Shown: in pieces, positions 41,694-50,210 of the stretch | Position numbering within the stretch: position 1 is the stretch's first letter | How the letters are laid out: each line of letters begins with the position of its first letter | From: an uncultured Aquimarina sp. | GTDB lineage: Bacteria; Bacteroidota; Bacteroidia; Flavobacteriales; Flavobacteriaceae | NCBI RefSeq assembly: GCF_947496855.1 | Contig: NZ_CANMED010000007.1 | Coordinates: 415,863-479,862 of the forward strand | Direction: 5' to 3' | DNA: 64,000 nt | The notes under the pieces: model-generated | Seen by the model: only the letters and a program-made list of their open reading frames with translations | Database searches by the model: none | What the model was told of the DNA's origin: nothing | Program-made: the position numbers and the translations under genes

Positions 41694-41730
41694 AAGATAA
41701 TTTGTACACTTAATAACAGTTAAATGTTAA

Positions 41731-43707
41731 TCAATCTTTAAGTCTTACTTTTGATTTACCATTTTTTGTGGACGCATCTATAGAAAGGTTGTTATTAGAA
41801 TCTTCTACTAGTTTTAGTGCTTCTTTGGCGGAAATTTGTTTCCCATTATAATAAAAATCAGCATCTTTTTCAGCCATCCTTTCTATTAATTTATCGGGTG
41901 AATGGTTCTCAGCAGCTTGCATTGCTCTATGCTCAGCTTGTCTAGCCTTCATTTCTGCTTTTCTGGCACTTTTTCTTGCTTCCATCTCAGCTTTACGAGC
42001 TTGCATTTCTGCCTTTCTCATTGCTTTTCTAGCTTCCAACTCGACTTCCATAGCGTTTTTTCTTGTCTCCATTTCAGCCTTACGCATTTCTTTTTCGATC
42101 TTGCGAGCTTGCATTTCAGCCTCTCTCATTGACTCTCTAGATCGGTTTCGAGTTCTTAATCTTGCTTCCTGAGATGCTTCTAGAGCGTTAGCCCTTGCAT
42201 TTTCTGCAGCTTCTCGAGCCTTTTCGGCATTCAGCATTGCCAATTCAGAAGCAAGTTCTTGCGCATTTTCTGCTTCCTCAACCCTAAGCATTGCTTCTTC
42301 TCTTTCAATTTCTGCACGTTCTCTTTCAACCTCTGCTCTTTCTCTTGCTAGTTCATTTTCAACTTGTTCTTTTACTTCTTCCTTTTCTTGTTCCGTCCAA
42401 TTCTCTTTTGGAGCTGGAGGTGGTGGAGGCAGTGGAATATTACTTTTCTCTCCTTTTTTCACTTTAGGAGCCTTAGCAGGTGGTGGAATATCGCTTTTCT
42501 CTCCTTTCATTACTTTCGGGGCTGGAGGCGGAGATGGTATCTCAGGAAACTGCTCAGCTCCTTTGCGTTGATCGGAAGTCATGTTTTTATAAATATATTC
42601 CATGCGATCAACCTCATTTTTTCTGATAGTAATCTGTTTACTACCCTTGATTTTAGCATTTAAATCTTTTGCCCAGACATTATACTCTTTTATCATTTCC
42701 TTGGTAATCGCTTCCTGAATAGCTGTTTCAGAAATAGCTGTTTTTTCATCATTTCTTAAAACAATAATTGAGGATTTTTCTAATGTATGAAATTTTTCAA
42801 CATCAGGATACCTAATTTCATCAAGTGATCGTTCTACTTCTTTAGCCACTATTTCGTTGTTAAAAAATAATACGCATAGTGATAAAACCGGTACTAAAGT
42901 TACTAGCTTTAGCATTGTTCTTTTTTTCGAAAATTCTTTTGTCATCATCTGTAATCGTTTTTTTGTTAATGAATAATTAATAGGGCTCGATAATACAGCT
43001 TGATTAGAGCTGTTGGGATAATTAAGGAGCAAATTAAAATAGTTTTGTATTGAAAATCGTTGTTTCAACACATTCTGGTCTGCAAGAAACTCATGATTTA
43101 ACTTTATAGATCTTTTTATAAAAATAAACAAGGGGTTAAACCAAAAAATTACTTGCAAAACCTCTACAAACAGTATATCTAGTGTATGTTTTTGTAATGC
43201 ATGTGTTTTTTCATGAAGCAATACTTCTTCAGGAATATTTTTATTCTGAAATTCTTTTTTAGGAACGAAAATGTAACTCAGAAATGTATGTGGAATTATT
43301 GAACTACTTAATAACACATTAATATGCGATGGTTCTTTCAGTCTTTCATTGGCTCTGATCTTTTTAGAAATAACAAGTATATTTCGGACAAATCTGAAAC
43401 CAAATACCAAAACACCTATTGCGTAAATACTCCACAAAACAGTTGGTAGATAATCAACCGATCCCCGAGTTATTTCTGTGTCAGGCACTATGATCAAAGG
43501 AGTTGTTATTTCTGAAATTATTTCTGGATGAGTAATTACTTCTACTTCATAAGTAAGCGTTATCGATGGTATGATCAATGCAAAAACTAAACTAAAAAGA
43601 AGGTAAAATCTTTTGACAAAATGAATATTTTCCTTTTCTAAAAACAACTTATAAAACACCCACAAGAGCATTAGACAAAGTGATGATTTAATTATGTAGG
43701 CTATCAT
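41731..43707 (-). CDS. M56 family (BlaR1-like) membrane metallopeptidase with Pro-rich and charged repeat tail
   Basis: A 658-residue M56 peptidase. Helices lie near the N-terminus (YIIKSSLCLMLLWVFYKLFL; YLLFSLVFALIIPSITLTY; VLWSIYAIGVLVFGF). The zinc motif HEKTH is at residues 165-169, followed by ALQKHTLDILFVEVLQ. After the last helix (LKLVTLVPVLSLCVLFF) comes a Pro-rich stretch (about 395-440), then about 170 residues of charged Glu/Arg/Ala coiled coil with near-repeats of EMEARK/EMQARK. A small folded end follows (YYNGKQISAKEALKLVED). It pairs with the BlaI gene just upstream (4-base overlap), so signal sensing and repressor inactivation are inferred. Confidence 0.88.
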   Translation of the reverse strand: MIAYIIKSSLCLMLLWVFYKLFLEKENIHFVKRFYLLFSLVFALIIPSITLTYEVEVITHPEIISEITTPLIIVPDTEITRGSVDYLPTVLWSIYAIGVLVFGFRFVRNILVISKKIRANERLKEPSHINVLLSSSIIPHTFLSYIFVPKKEFQNKNIPEEVLLHEKTHALQKHTLDILFVEVLQVIFWFNPLFIFIKRSIKLNHEFLADQNVLKQRFSIQNYFNLLLNYPNSSNQAVLSSPINYSLTKKRLQMMTKEFSKKRTMLKLVTLVPVLSLCVLFFNNEIVAKEVERSLDEIRYPDVEKFHTLEKSSIIVLRNDEKTAISETAIQEAITKEMIKEYNVWAKDLNAKIKGSKQITIRKNEVDRMEYIYKNMTSDQRKGAEQFPEIPSPPPAPKVMKGEKSDIPPPAKAPKVKKGEKSNIPLPPPPPAPKENWTEQEKEEVKEQVENELARERAEVERERAEIEREEAMLRVEEAENAQELASELAMLNAEKAREAAENARANALEASQEARLRTRNRSRESMREAEMQARKIEKEMRKAEMETRKNAMEVELEARKAMRKAEMQARKAEMEARKSARKAEMKARQAEHRAMQAAENHSPDKLIERMAEKDADFYYNGKQISAKEALKLVEDSNNNLSIDASTKNGKSKVRLKD

Positions 43708-44075
43708 TTTTGTTTCTTTAAAAGTTCCTGATCTACAATCTTTTTCAGTTCTTCTAATTCTGAAGTTGATAAGTTCGTTTCTGAAGTAAAAAACGATGCA
43801 AACTGGGATGCAGAATCATTAAAAAAATTCTTTATCAAACCATTTACATGTTTAGAAAAATAGTCAGCCTTTTTTACCAAAGGATAATATTCTCTAGACT
43901 TTCCATATAAGGTGTACGCTATAAATCCTTTATCAGCCATTCTCTTAAGCAAAGTAGCTACCGTAGTGGTTGCTGGTTTGGGTTCTGGAAAAGCATCGAG
44001 TAAATCTTTCATAAAAGCTTTCTCTAGTTTCCAGAGGTATTTCATTAATTGTTCTTCGGCTTTGGATAATTGCAT
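43704..44075 (-). CDS. BlaI/MecI-family transcriptional repressor
   Basis: A 123-residue winged-helix repressor (QLSKAEEQLMKYLWKLEKA; TTTVATLLKRMADKGFIAYT; YYPLVKKADYFSKH). It overlaps the M56 gene by 4 bases (ATGA), the standard BlaI-M56 order. Upstream, a palindrome with core TACAAATGTA coincides with the promoter -7 element, so autorepression is likely. Compare the paralogue at 25520-25891, whose candidate operator has a different core. Confidence 0.92.
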   Translation of the reverse strand: MQLSKAEEQLMKYLWKLEKAFMKDLLDAFPEPKPATTTVATLLKRMADKGFIAYTLYGKSREYYPLVKKADYFSKHVNGLIKNFFNDSASQFASFFTSETNLSTSELEELKKIVDQELLKKQK

Positions 44076-44093
44076 TGCTCTACATTATTAGAA

Positions 44094-44117
44094 TTTACTC
44101 TACAAATGTAGAGTAAA
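44094..44117. promoter_or_regulatory. Perfect palindromic BlaI operator
   Basis: TTTACTCTACA-AA-TGTAGAGTAAA, 11-base arms with a 2-base centre. The inner TACA-AA-TGTA equals the BlaI/MecI consensus TACA/TGTA. It begins 18 bases upstream of the blaI start. Confidence 0.88.
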
Positions 44118-44133
44118 AATTTATATTTCCAAA
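44103..44133 (-). promoter_or_regulatory. Promoter of the second blaI-M56 operon
   Basis: On the minus strand TTTG (44130-44133) and TACATTTG (44103-44110) are exactly 19 bases apart. The -7 element lies wholly inside the palindromic operator. Confidence 0.85.
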
Positions 44134-44150
44134 TATTTTAATAAAAAAAA

Positions 44151-44181
44151 TACCTGTTGGGTCTTAAAAACCCAACAGGTA
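44151..44181. terminator. Hairpin with ACCTGTTGGG stem
   Basis: ACCTGTTGGG / CCCAACAGGT around a 9-base loop; the outer T/A pair extends it, and A/T-rich runs lie outside. It lies between the blaI promoter and the repeat element at 44191. It resembles the terminator at 40459-40496. Confidence 0.6.
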
Positions 44182-44190
44182 TGTTATTAT

Positions 44191-44311
44191 TTGCGTTAGG
44201 GATAGTAGCGGCATCCTTATTTATCAAGTACCCTGAGGTTCTCGAAGGGTGCTTAATAAATAAGATATAGCGAATAGCCCGACCCCGATTAGAATCGGGG
44301 TAACGCCCTAA
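44191..44311. repeat. Structured intergenic repeat element (REP-like)
   Basis: About 120 bases with nested pairing. Outer TTAGGG (44196-44201) faces CCCTAA (44306-44311). A long arm CTTATTTAT/ATAAATAAG carries an inner ACCCT/AGGGT region (44216-44264), and a second perfect hairpin CCCCGATT-AG-AATCGGGG lies at 44283-44300. Conserved-looking single-stranded words are TAGCGGCATCC and GATATAGCGAATAGCCCGACC. From memory, the same words recur as an intergenic element in many flavobacterial genomes. Its end overlaps the stop codon of the M20 peptidase gene. Confidence 0.65.
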
Positions 44312-45702
44312 TTATCTTTACTTAACTCTGTAAAATACTTATAAAATAAAGGAATCGTTTCAATCCCTTTTAAGTAATTCCAAACACCGAAATGTTCATT
44401 TGGTGAATGGATTGCATCACTGTCCAAACCAAATCCCATAAGAATTGTTTTGCTCTTTAATTTTTTTTCGAATAGAGAAACAATAGGAATACTTCCTCCA
44501 CTTCTTTGTGGTATCGGAGTTTTTCCAAAAGTATCCTGATATGCATTACTTGCAGCTTTGTATCCAATATTATCTATTGGAGTAACGTATCCTTGTCCAC
44601 CGTGATGTGGCGTAACTTTTACCGTTACTGCTTCTGGAGCAATACTTTCGAAATGATTCTTAAACAGCTCGGTGATTTCTTTCCAGTCCTGATTTGGTAC
44701 CAAACGCATAGAAATTTTCGCATATGCCTTACTAGCGATCACAGTTTTAGCCCCTTCTCCAGTATATCCGCCCCAAATTCCGTTTACATCTAATGTAGGA
44801 CGAATAGAGTTACGTTCATTGGTTGTATATCCTTCTTCTCCATATACGGCGTTAATATCTAGTGATTTTCTATATGCTTCTAAAGAAAATGGAGCTTTCG
44901 CCATTTCTGCTCGCTCATCTTTAGATAGCTCTTCTACTTTATCATAAAAACCAGGAATAGTAATGTGATTATTATCGTCGTGCAAAGAGGCAATCATTTT
45001 GGTTAGGATATTAATTGGATTCGCTACTGCTCCTCCATATAACCCACTGTGCAAATCTCTATTGGGGCCTGTAACCTCTACTTCTACATAACTTAATCCT
45101 CGTAATCCTGTAGTAATTGACGGAACATCTTTAGCGATCATACCCGTATCACTTATAAGAATTACATCATTGGATAACTTCTCCTGATTTCTTTCTACAA
45201 ACCAACTAAGACTATTACTTCCTACTTCTTCTTCTCCCTCGATCATAAACTTTACGTTACAAGGAAGTTGATCCGTTTTAGTCATTAATTCCATTGCCTT
45301 GACATGCATATACATCTGCCCTTTATCATCACAAGAACCTCTTGCAAAAATTGCTCCTTCAGGATGCAATTCTGTTTTTTTAATAACTGGTTCAAAAGGG
45401 GGACTATCCCAAAGATCAATTGGATCTGGTGGCTGTACATCATAATGTCCATATACTAAAACCGTAGGGAGATCAGGATTTATCATCTTCTCTCCATACA
45501 CGATAGGGTATCCAGGAGTTTCACATATTTCTACAAGATCACAGCCTGCATTTTCTAGACTCTTCTTTATTTCATCAGCTGTTTTAATAACATCTTTTTC
45601 ATATGCTGAATCTGCACTAATAGATGGTATTTTAAGTAATTCAAGAAGTTCGTTGATAAAACGATCTTTATGTTCCTGAACGTAAGATTTGGTATTTTGC
45701 AT
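44308..45702 (-). CDS. M20 family dipeptidase
   Basis: A 464-residue zinc peptidase of the M20/CNDP dipeptidase type. Metal and catalytic landmarks: VLVYGHYDVQPPDPIDLW (His, Asp), RGSCDDKGQMYMHV (bridging Asp), FMIEGEEEVGSNSL (catalytic Glu-Glu) and the dimerisation-domain segment LRGLSYVEVEVTGPNRDLHS (ending DLHSG in the protein). The C-terminal metal ligand His is in DAIHSPNEHFG. No signal peptide; cytoplasmic. It would split dipeptides taken up by the cell. The stop codon lies in the end of the structured repeat. Confidence 0.92.
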   Translation of the reverse strand: MQNTKSYVQEHKDRFINELLELLKIPSISADSAYEKDVIKTADEIKKSLENAGCDLVEICETPGYPIVYGEKMINPDLPTVLVYGHYDVQPPDPIDLWDSPPFEPVIKKTELHPEGAIFARGSCDDKGQMYMHVKAMELMTKTDQLPCNVKFMIEGEEEVGSNSLSWFVERNQEKLSNDVILISDTGMIAKDVPSITTGLRGLSYVEVEVTGPNRDLHSGLYGGAVANPINILTKMIASLHDDNNHITIPGFYDKVEELSKDERAEMAKAPFSLEAYRKSLDINAVYGEEGYTTNERNSIRPTLDVNGIWGGYTGEGAKTVIASKAYAKISMRLVPNQDWKEITELFKNHFESIAPEAVTVKVTPHHGGQGYVTPIDNIGYKAASNAYQDTFGKTPIPQRSGGSIPIVSLFEKKLKSKTILMGFGLDSDAIHSPNEHFGVWNYLKGIETIPLFYKYFTELSKDN

Positions 45703-45834
45703 TTGGATTGAATTAATTTTGCCTAAAAGTACTAAAAGTTTATATTTTTTTTGTTGAGACTTTTTATTTTAAAAGTATTGTTTATATTTGCACTCGCTTT
45801 TGCAGACAGTCCTAAGTTTTGTAAAAGTTTTAAT

Positions 45835-45919
45835 GCGGGCGTGGTGGAATTGGTAGACACGCTAGACTTAGGATCTAGTGCCGCGAGGTGTGGGAGTTCG
45901 AGTCTCCCCGCCCGCACCA
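45835..45919 (+). tRNA. tRNA-Leu (TAG anticodon)
   Basis: Acceptor arms GCGGGCG/CGCCCGC pair. The anticodon stem CTAGA/TCTAG encloses CTTAGGA, giving TAG (reads CUA/CUG-type Leu codons). A long variable arm (TGCCGCGAGGTGTG region) marks a class II tRNA. The discriminator is A and CCA is encoded (45917-45919). TATATTTG at 45783-45790 is a probable -7 promoter element 45 bases upstream. Confidence 0.97.
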
Positions 45920-45952
45920 AAAGAGGTAAATTTTCAATTTACCTCTTTTTAT
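45920..45952 (+). terminator. tRNA-Leu terminator
   Basis: AAGAGGTAAAT / ATTTACCTCTT stem with a short TTTCA loop, then Ts. Confidence 0.9.
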
Positions 45953-46153
45953 TTTTCTAAAAATGAGACAGTTACAGGTTTTAATTTCGATATGCTTCTT
46001 ATAAAATTTATATTTTCGTTTTTTATAAACAATTGATTATCAAATACAAAAGGTTCGATTCGCTTATCCTTATGTAGGAATAACCTTCTTTATTAAAGTA
46101 TGTTTAGTATCTAATACAGTTTTTCCAACCTTTAATAATATGAAACATTAACA

Positions 46154-47161
46154 CTATTGATAATTTGTTATATGCTCTTCAAGTTTTTTAACCATATTCC
46201 TACTTCCACAAAAAAACGGAACTCTTTGATGTAGCTCTTTTGGATTAATTTCTAAAACTCTATTATATCCATCAGTAGCTCTACCACCAGCCTGTTCTGC
46301 TATATATGCCATCGGATTACATTCATATAATAATCGTAATTTTCCATCATTAGCGATTTCGCTATTAGGATACATATAAATTCCGCCTTTAATCATATTT
46401 CTATGAAAATCAGGTACTAAAGAGCCAATATATCTAGAGCTATAAGGTCGATTACCCTCTTCTTTTTGACAATATTTAATGTATTGTTTTACCCCTGATG
46501 GAAAATGAACATAGTTACCTTCATTAACAGAATAAATGCTACCATCTTTTGGAAACTTCATATTTGGATGTGAAAGGTAAAATGAACCTATGGCGGGGTT
46601 GAGTGTAAACCCGTTTACGCCATCTCCCGTAGAATAAACGATCATAGTTGAAGTACCATAAACGATGTAACCTGCTGCTACTTGATCTTTTCCAGGTTGT
46701 AAAAAATCCTCTAGTTGAACAGGACTTCCTAAAGGGCTAATTCTTCTATAAATTGAAAAGATAGTCCCAACGGAAACATTAACATCTATATTTGAAGAGC
46801 CATCAAGCGGGTCAATTAAAACCACATACTTATTTTGATTCTTTTTGTCATCACTATTTAGAATAATAAAATCTTCTTCTTCTTCTGAAGCAATTCCACA
46901 TACTATTTCCCTATTGTCTAGAGCCTGTATAAATTTTTCATTCGCAAATACATCAAGTTTTTGTTGTTTTTCTCCTTGAATATTAGTCTCCCCATAAGCT
47001 CCCAAAATGTCAACCAAACCAGCCTTGTTAACTTCGTGATTTACCACCTTTGCAGCTAGACGTATTCCATTAATAAGACTTGATAGCTCCCCAGTAGAGT
47101 ATGGAAAAGCCATTTGATTTTTTATAATAAATTCACCAAGAGTTCTTGTATTTTTAATCAT
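46154..47161 (-). CDS. fbp: Class I fructose-1,6-bisphosphatase
   Basis: A 335-residue FBPase that dephosphorylates fructose-1,6-bisphosphate in gluconeogenesis. The metal-binding signature is VVLIDPLDGSSNIDVNVSVG (about residues 110-129), preceded by CGIASEEEEDF. The substrate region contains SRYIGSLVPDFHRNM and IYMYP. Length is normal. It follows the one-piece DHA kinase by 69 bases on the same strand, so triose phosphate made from DHA can flow straight to hexose phosphate. Confidence 0.96.
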   Translation of the reverse strand: MIKNTRTLGEFIIKNQMAFPYSTGELSSLINGIRLAAKVVNHEVNKAGLVDILGAYGETNIQGEKQQKLDVFANEKFIQALDNREIVCGIASEEEEDFIILNSDDKKNQNKYVVLIDPLDGSSNIDVNVSVGTIFSIYRRISPLGSPVQLEDFLQPGKDQVAAGYIVYGTSTMIVYSTGDGVNGFTLNPAIGSFYLSHPNMKFPKDGSIYSVNEGNYVHFPSGVKQYIKYCQKEEGNRPYSSRYIGSLVPDFHRNMIKGGIYMYPNSEIANDGKLRLLYECNPMAYIAEQAGGRATDGYNRVLEINPKELHQRVPFFCGSRNMVKKLEEHITNYQ

Positions 47162-47230
47162 TTTTTAGCTTAATTAATATGGAAAACTCTTCACGGTTTT
47201 GTGGTATGTAAAAAGTCTTCCACAAAAAAA

Positions 47231-48877
47231 TTAATGTTTATATTTAGGTTTCAAGGCGATTGATTCAAATAGAATTGCAATAGCTTCTGCGCCTGGATCG
47301 ATTACATCTTTTAAACTTTCTGCTCTTAAATAAGAGGAACGCCCTGATTCAGCTTTGTCCATTTTAGCAGTAGAGTTGGCTCCCTCTCGAGCAGCTGACG
47401 CTACTTCTTCTAAATTCATACCTTTTAGTTTTTCTACAGCTGGTAATAATGCATCTATCATTGTTCTAGAACCTAATTTAGCACCTCCATATTTCATCAT
47501 CATTTTCACCCCTGATTTAAGTGCAACGGCTAAATCATTACCTTTAGAAATACAAGCTCCTGCATTAGTAAGCATTATTGATGAAAGAACGCCACTTGAA
47601 CCGCCCATATGACTAGCAAGTAATTCGCCTATTGCTACAAGTAAATCTCCGGTATCATTTAGTGGTAAACTTTTGGCATTTAGTAAATCAATTATACCAT
47701 TTGCCCCTGCAGCAAATGTACTACCTGTGTCTCCGTCACCTATTTGTTTATCTAAATTATTAAGGTGCTCTTCCGTATTTATTAAAGCAGCACAAATAGT
47801 TTGAAGGTAATCTTCAACTTGAGGATTCATGCTTGGTTCAAAAGTCTTCCTTAACTTTAAATAGCTAATGTCAAATATTTCTGGTTCTGAAGGTTTGATA
47901 ACACCTGGCCACGATTTAGGTTCTACTGGTGCTAATAACATTTCTTTATTTTCTTCGGTAAGTTTCATTAATGAGAAACTAAAACCATACATATTTAATG
48001 AAGTCATTAGAAGAGCCGGACCAATTACAAATTCAATTTGATCTTTGTACCTAGAGGTAAGAACTTCATTGGCGATTATTGACATCTCTAAAGGAGTAAC
48101 AGCGCCAAGGTTGTTAATTAAAAGTGCATAGTTTTCGTCAGGCTTTGTTTCAGCAAAAAGTCTCGAAAGTACCATAGCAACTGCTTCTTTACCGCCTTTA
48201 AAGTCAACTTTTTCTAAACCTGGTTCACCATGTATTCCTAAGCCAAGTTCAGCAGGAGCATCTGTAAGAGCCAATTCTTTTCCTGGTAGGGTGCAGGTAG
48301 AAATAGCCAATCCTAGTGAGAAGCTATTTTGAGCAGTCTTTTCGGCCTTTAGTTTTATTTCTTCTAAAGTGGATCCCTTTTCTGATAGATGACCTGCAAT
48401 TTTGTGAACAAAGAGCGTACCTGCTATACCTCTTGGTTGGGGAGCATCAGCTATTGCAATATCGTCTTGGACAACAACCATCTCTACTTTTTTACCCATT
48501 TTCTTTGCCCTTTCGGCTGCTAAGCCAAAATTTAGTCTATCACCTGTATAATTTTTCACTATTAAAAGACATCCAGCGTCGCCAGTGACCTGTAAAATAC
48601 AAGCTAATACTGCTTCCACGCTGGGTGAGGCAAAAACTTCTCCAGAGATAGCAGCTGTGAGCATCCCTTTCCCTATAAAACCAACGTGTGCTGGTTCATG
48701 GCCAGCCCCACCGCCTGAAATTATAGCTACTTTAGATTTATCCCAATCACCTCTCACTACAAATTTTCTTGATGGAAAGCCATCTGCGCGAGTAAGGTTT
48801 TGAGTGCCAGTTAAACGAAGTTCGCCATCTATGGCTTCTGTTACTACTTTTTTAGATTCATTGAAAAATCGTTTCAT
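47231..48877 (-). CDS. ATP-type dihydroxyacetone kinase (DhaK-DhaL fusion)
   Basis: A 548-residue one-piece DHA kinase. I start it at the ATG at 48877 (MKRFFNESKKVVTEAIDG), since the family begins there; an upstream frame adds 17 non-conserved residues. The DhaK half has GGGAGHEPAHVGFIG and the substrate-binding His region LGLGIHGEPG. The DhaL half carries LDKQIGDGDTGSTFAAG, the ATP-type GDGDTG signature, unlike the PTS-type DhaL at 52703. It makes DHA phosphate from ATP. Downstream of the AraC gene by 180 bases, where a 14-bp palindrome lies at 48979-48992. Confidence 0.9.
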   Translation of the reverse strand: MKRFFNESKKVVTEAIDGELRLTGTQNLTRADGFPSRKFVVRGDWDKSKVAIISGGGAGHEPAHVGFIGKGMLTAAISGEVFASPSVEAVLACILQVTGDAGCLLIVKNYTGDRLNFGLAAERAKKMGKKVEMVVVQDDIAIADAPQPRGIAGTLFVHKIAGHLSEKGSTLEEIKLKAEKTAQNSFSLGLAISTCTLPGKELALTDAPAELGLGIHGEPGLEKVDFKGGKEAVAMVLSRLFAETKPDENYALLINNLGAVTPLEMSIIANEVLTSRYKDQIEFVIGPALLMTSLNMYGFSFSLMKLTEENKEMLLAPVEPKSWPGVIKPSEPEIFDISYLKLRKTFEPSMNPQVEDYLQTICAALINTEEHLNNLDKQIGDGDTGSTFAAGANGIIDLLNAKSLPLNDTGDLLVAIGELLASHMGGSSGVLSSIMLTNAGACISKGNDLAVALKSGVKMMMKYGGAKLGSRTMIDALLPAVEKLKGMNLEEVASAAREGANSTAKMDKAESGRSSYLRAESLKDVIDPGAEAIAILFESIALKPKYKH

Positions 48878-48978
48878 AATTTTTTCCTTTTTACGTTGAT
48901 TTTCGGGTGTAAAATTCCTAGCCGACAATTTATCAGCTTTGATTTTTTTAGTTAAATAATTTGATTTTGACCTATATT

Positions 48979-48992
48979 CCTTATTAATAAGG
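48979..48992. promoter_or_regulatory. 14-bp perfect palindrome upstream of the DHA kinase gene
   Basis: CCTTATTAATAAGG, about 100 bases upstream of the kinase start and 66 bases past the AraC stop. A possible operator; no -7 element is obvious nearby. Confidence 0.35.
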
Positions 48993-49057
48993 GACTTTAG
49001 GTAATTGTGCGAATGTGGTTACTTATTTCATAAGACAATATTAAAAAATGTTAGTGA

Positions 49058-49939
49058 TCAGGTAGGTACTTGTTGTCTAAATTTGAGAGGTGAGGTATTG
49101 TAATTCTCTTGAAAGAGACGACAGAAATGGGATGTGTTGTTAAAACCTGAGTCATAACATATTTCGTTAATATTTTTGTTTGTCGTTATCAAAAGATGAG
49201 AAGCATATTCAAGTCGTTTTGTTCTTAGCCAATGTGCCGGTGAATCTTTGTATCTCTTTTTAAACTCTCGTTTAAACTGAGATAAACTTAGATTAGCTAA
49301 GTGGGCTAAATGGTCAACATTAAGACTTGTGTACATATTTGTTTGTATTACTTCATCTAATTGAGACCCTTCTCCTGCCAAGCACTCTTTTAAAAAACTC
49401 ATGAAGTAACTGCGTTCCTGACCAGAAACAAGCAATAAAAGTAATTCTTCAAATTTGTGAAAAATTAGTTCGTTGACAGGTGGAGAAGTAGTAAGATCGA
49501 AGTATGGTAAAACTGAATTAATATAGGCATCCATCCATTTATCCATGAAAAATTGATAAGCACCCAAAGATTTTACATCAAACAATTCAGATGGAGATAT
49601 CATCCGTTTATTTTTACTCATAAAGTCTTTCAGAAAATCATCAGTTAAAAGGCCCAACATACATTCTAATTGATCTCCATGTTTTAGTTTTTCACAAACT
49701 ATAATAGACCCTTTCTTTACGAAAATAGCTTCTCCTGCTTCTAATTTGTAAAAGTAATTTGGAGTTGCAACTCCAAGATTACCTCTAAGAACAAACATTA
49801 ACATATGATCTTTAATAAAGATTCTATCCCTTTCTTTTGATTCTGCAACTGAATATTGTATTAAAAACTGATTATTAGTCTCCAATACCTTGTACTCATC
49901 GGCTTTTTCAAAATAAATTTTTAGCTCTTTATTAATCAT
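49058..49939 (-). CDS. AraC-family regulator of the DHA/glycerol module
   Basis: A 293-residue regulator with an N-terminal cupin-like sensor (LMFVLRGNLGVATPNYFYKL; EAIFVKKGSIIV) and C-terminal AraC helices (VDHLAHLANLSLSQFKREFK; INEICYDSGFNNTSHFCRLF; NTSPLKFR). Its place between dhaM and the DHA kinase, inside a unidirectional metabolic cluster, suggests that it controls the cluster. A 14-base motif upstream of it recurs upstream of glpF. Confidence 0.85.
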   Translation of the reverse strand: MINKELKIYFEKADEYKVLETNNQFLIQYSVAESKERDRIFIKDHMLMFVLRGNLGVATPNYFYKLEAGEAIFVKKGSIIVCEKLKHGDQLECMLGLLTDDFLKDFMSKNKRMISPSELFDVKSLGAYQFFMDKWMDAYINSVLPYFDLTTSPPVNELIFHKFEELLLLLVSGQERSYFMSFLKECLAGEGSQLDEVIQTNMYTSLNVDHLAHLANLSLSQFKREFKKRYKDSPAHWLRTKRLEYASHLLITTNKNINEICYDSGFNNTSHFCRLFQENYNTSPLKFRQQVPT

Positions 49940-49990
49940 AATTTAAATTATGTATGGTATAAAAATAATTATTAATGTTAATAAAAAATG

Positions 49991-50004
49991 TTCTATTTGG
50001 CTCA
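49991..50004. promoter_or_regulatory. Candidate regulator site, copy 1 (upstream of araC)
   Basis: TTCTATTTGGCTCA, 52 bases upstream of the araC start. It matches TTCTATTTGGTTCA upstream of glpF (56312-56325) in 13 of 14 positions. A weaker copy, TCTAGTTTGGCTAA, lies at 50188-50201. Confidence 0.5.
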
Positions 50005-50142
50005 AAAAATGTGTATTATGAATATTTAATACATCAATCAATGATTTTTATCAAAATTGAAGCCTATTTTTTGACAAAATCTTATTGTATACATTTTTTT
50101 GTTAAAATCAAAAATGTGCAACTAAATAGTAAATAGGCAATA

Positions 50143-50175
50143 ATTTATGTTTCATTATCGAAATGAAATATAAAT
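50143..50175. other. 14-bp inverted repeat downstream of dhaM
   Basis: ATTTATGTTTCATT pairs with AATGAAATATAAAT (one G-U) around five bases, in the 271-base gap between dhaM and araC. There is no T-run, so it is an operator or mRNA-end structure rather than a classic terminator. Confidence 0.45.
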
Positions 50176-50210
50176 GTGCTAAAAAGGTCTAGTTTGGCTA
50201 ATTTCAAATA

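Noticed and set aside
41902..42663. Plus-strand reading frames opposite the second M56 gene
   Set aside because: Their composition mirrors the repetitive Glu/Arg/Ala and Pro-rich codons of the real gene; no start context or family.
45751..45960. Plus-strand reading frame spanning tRNA-Leu
   Set aside because: It runs straight through the tRNA gene and its terminator.
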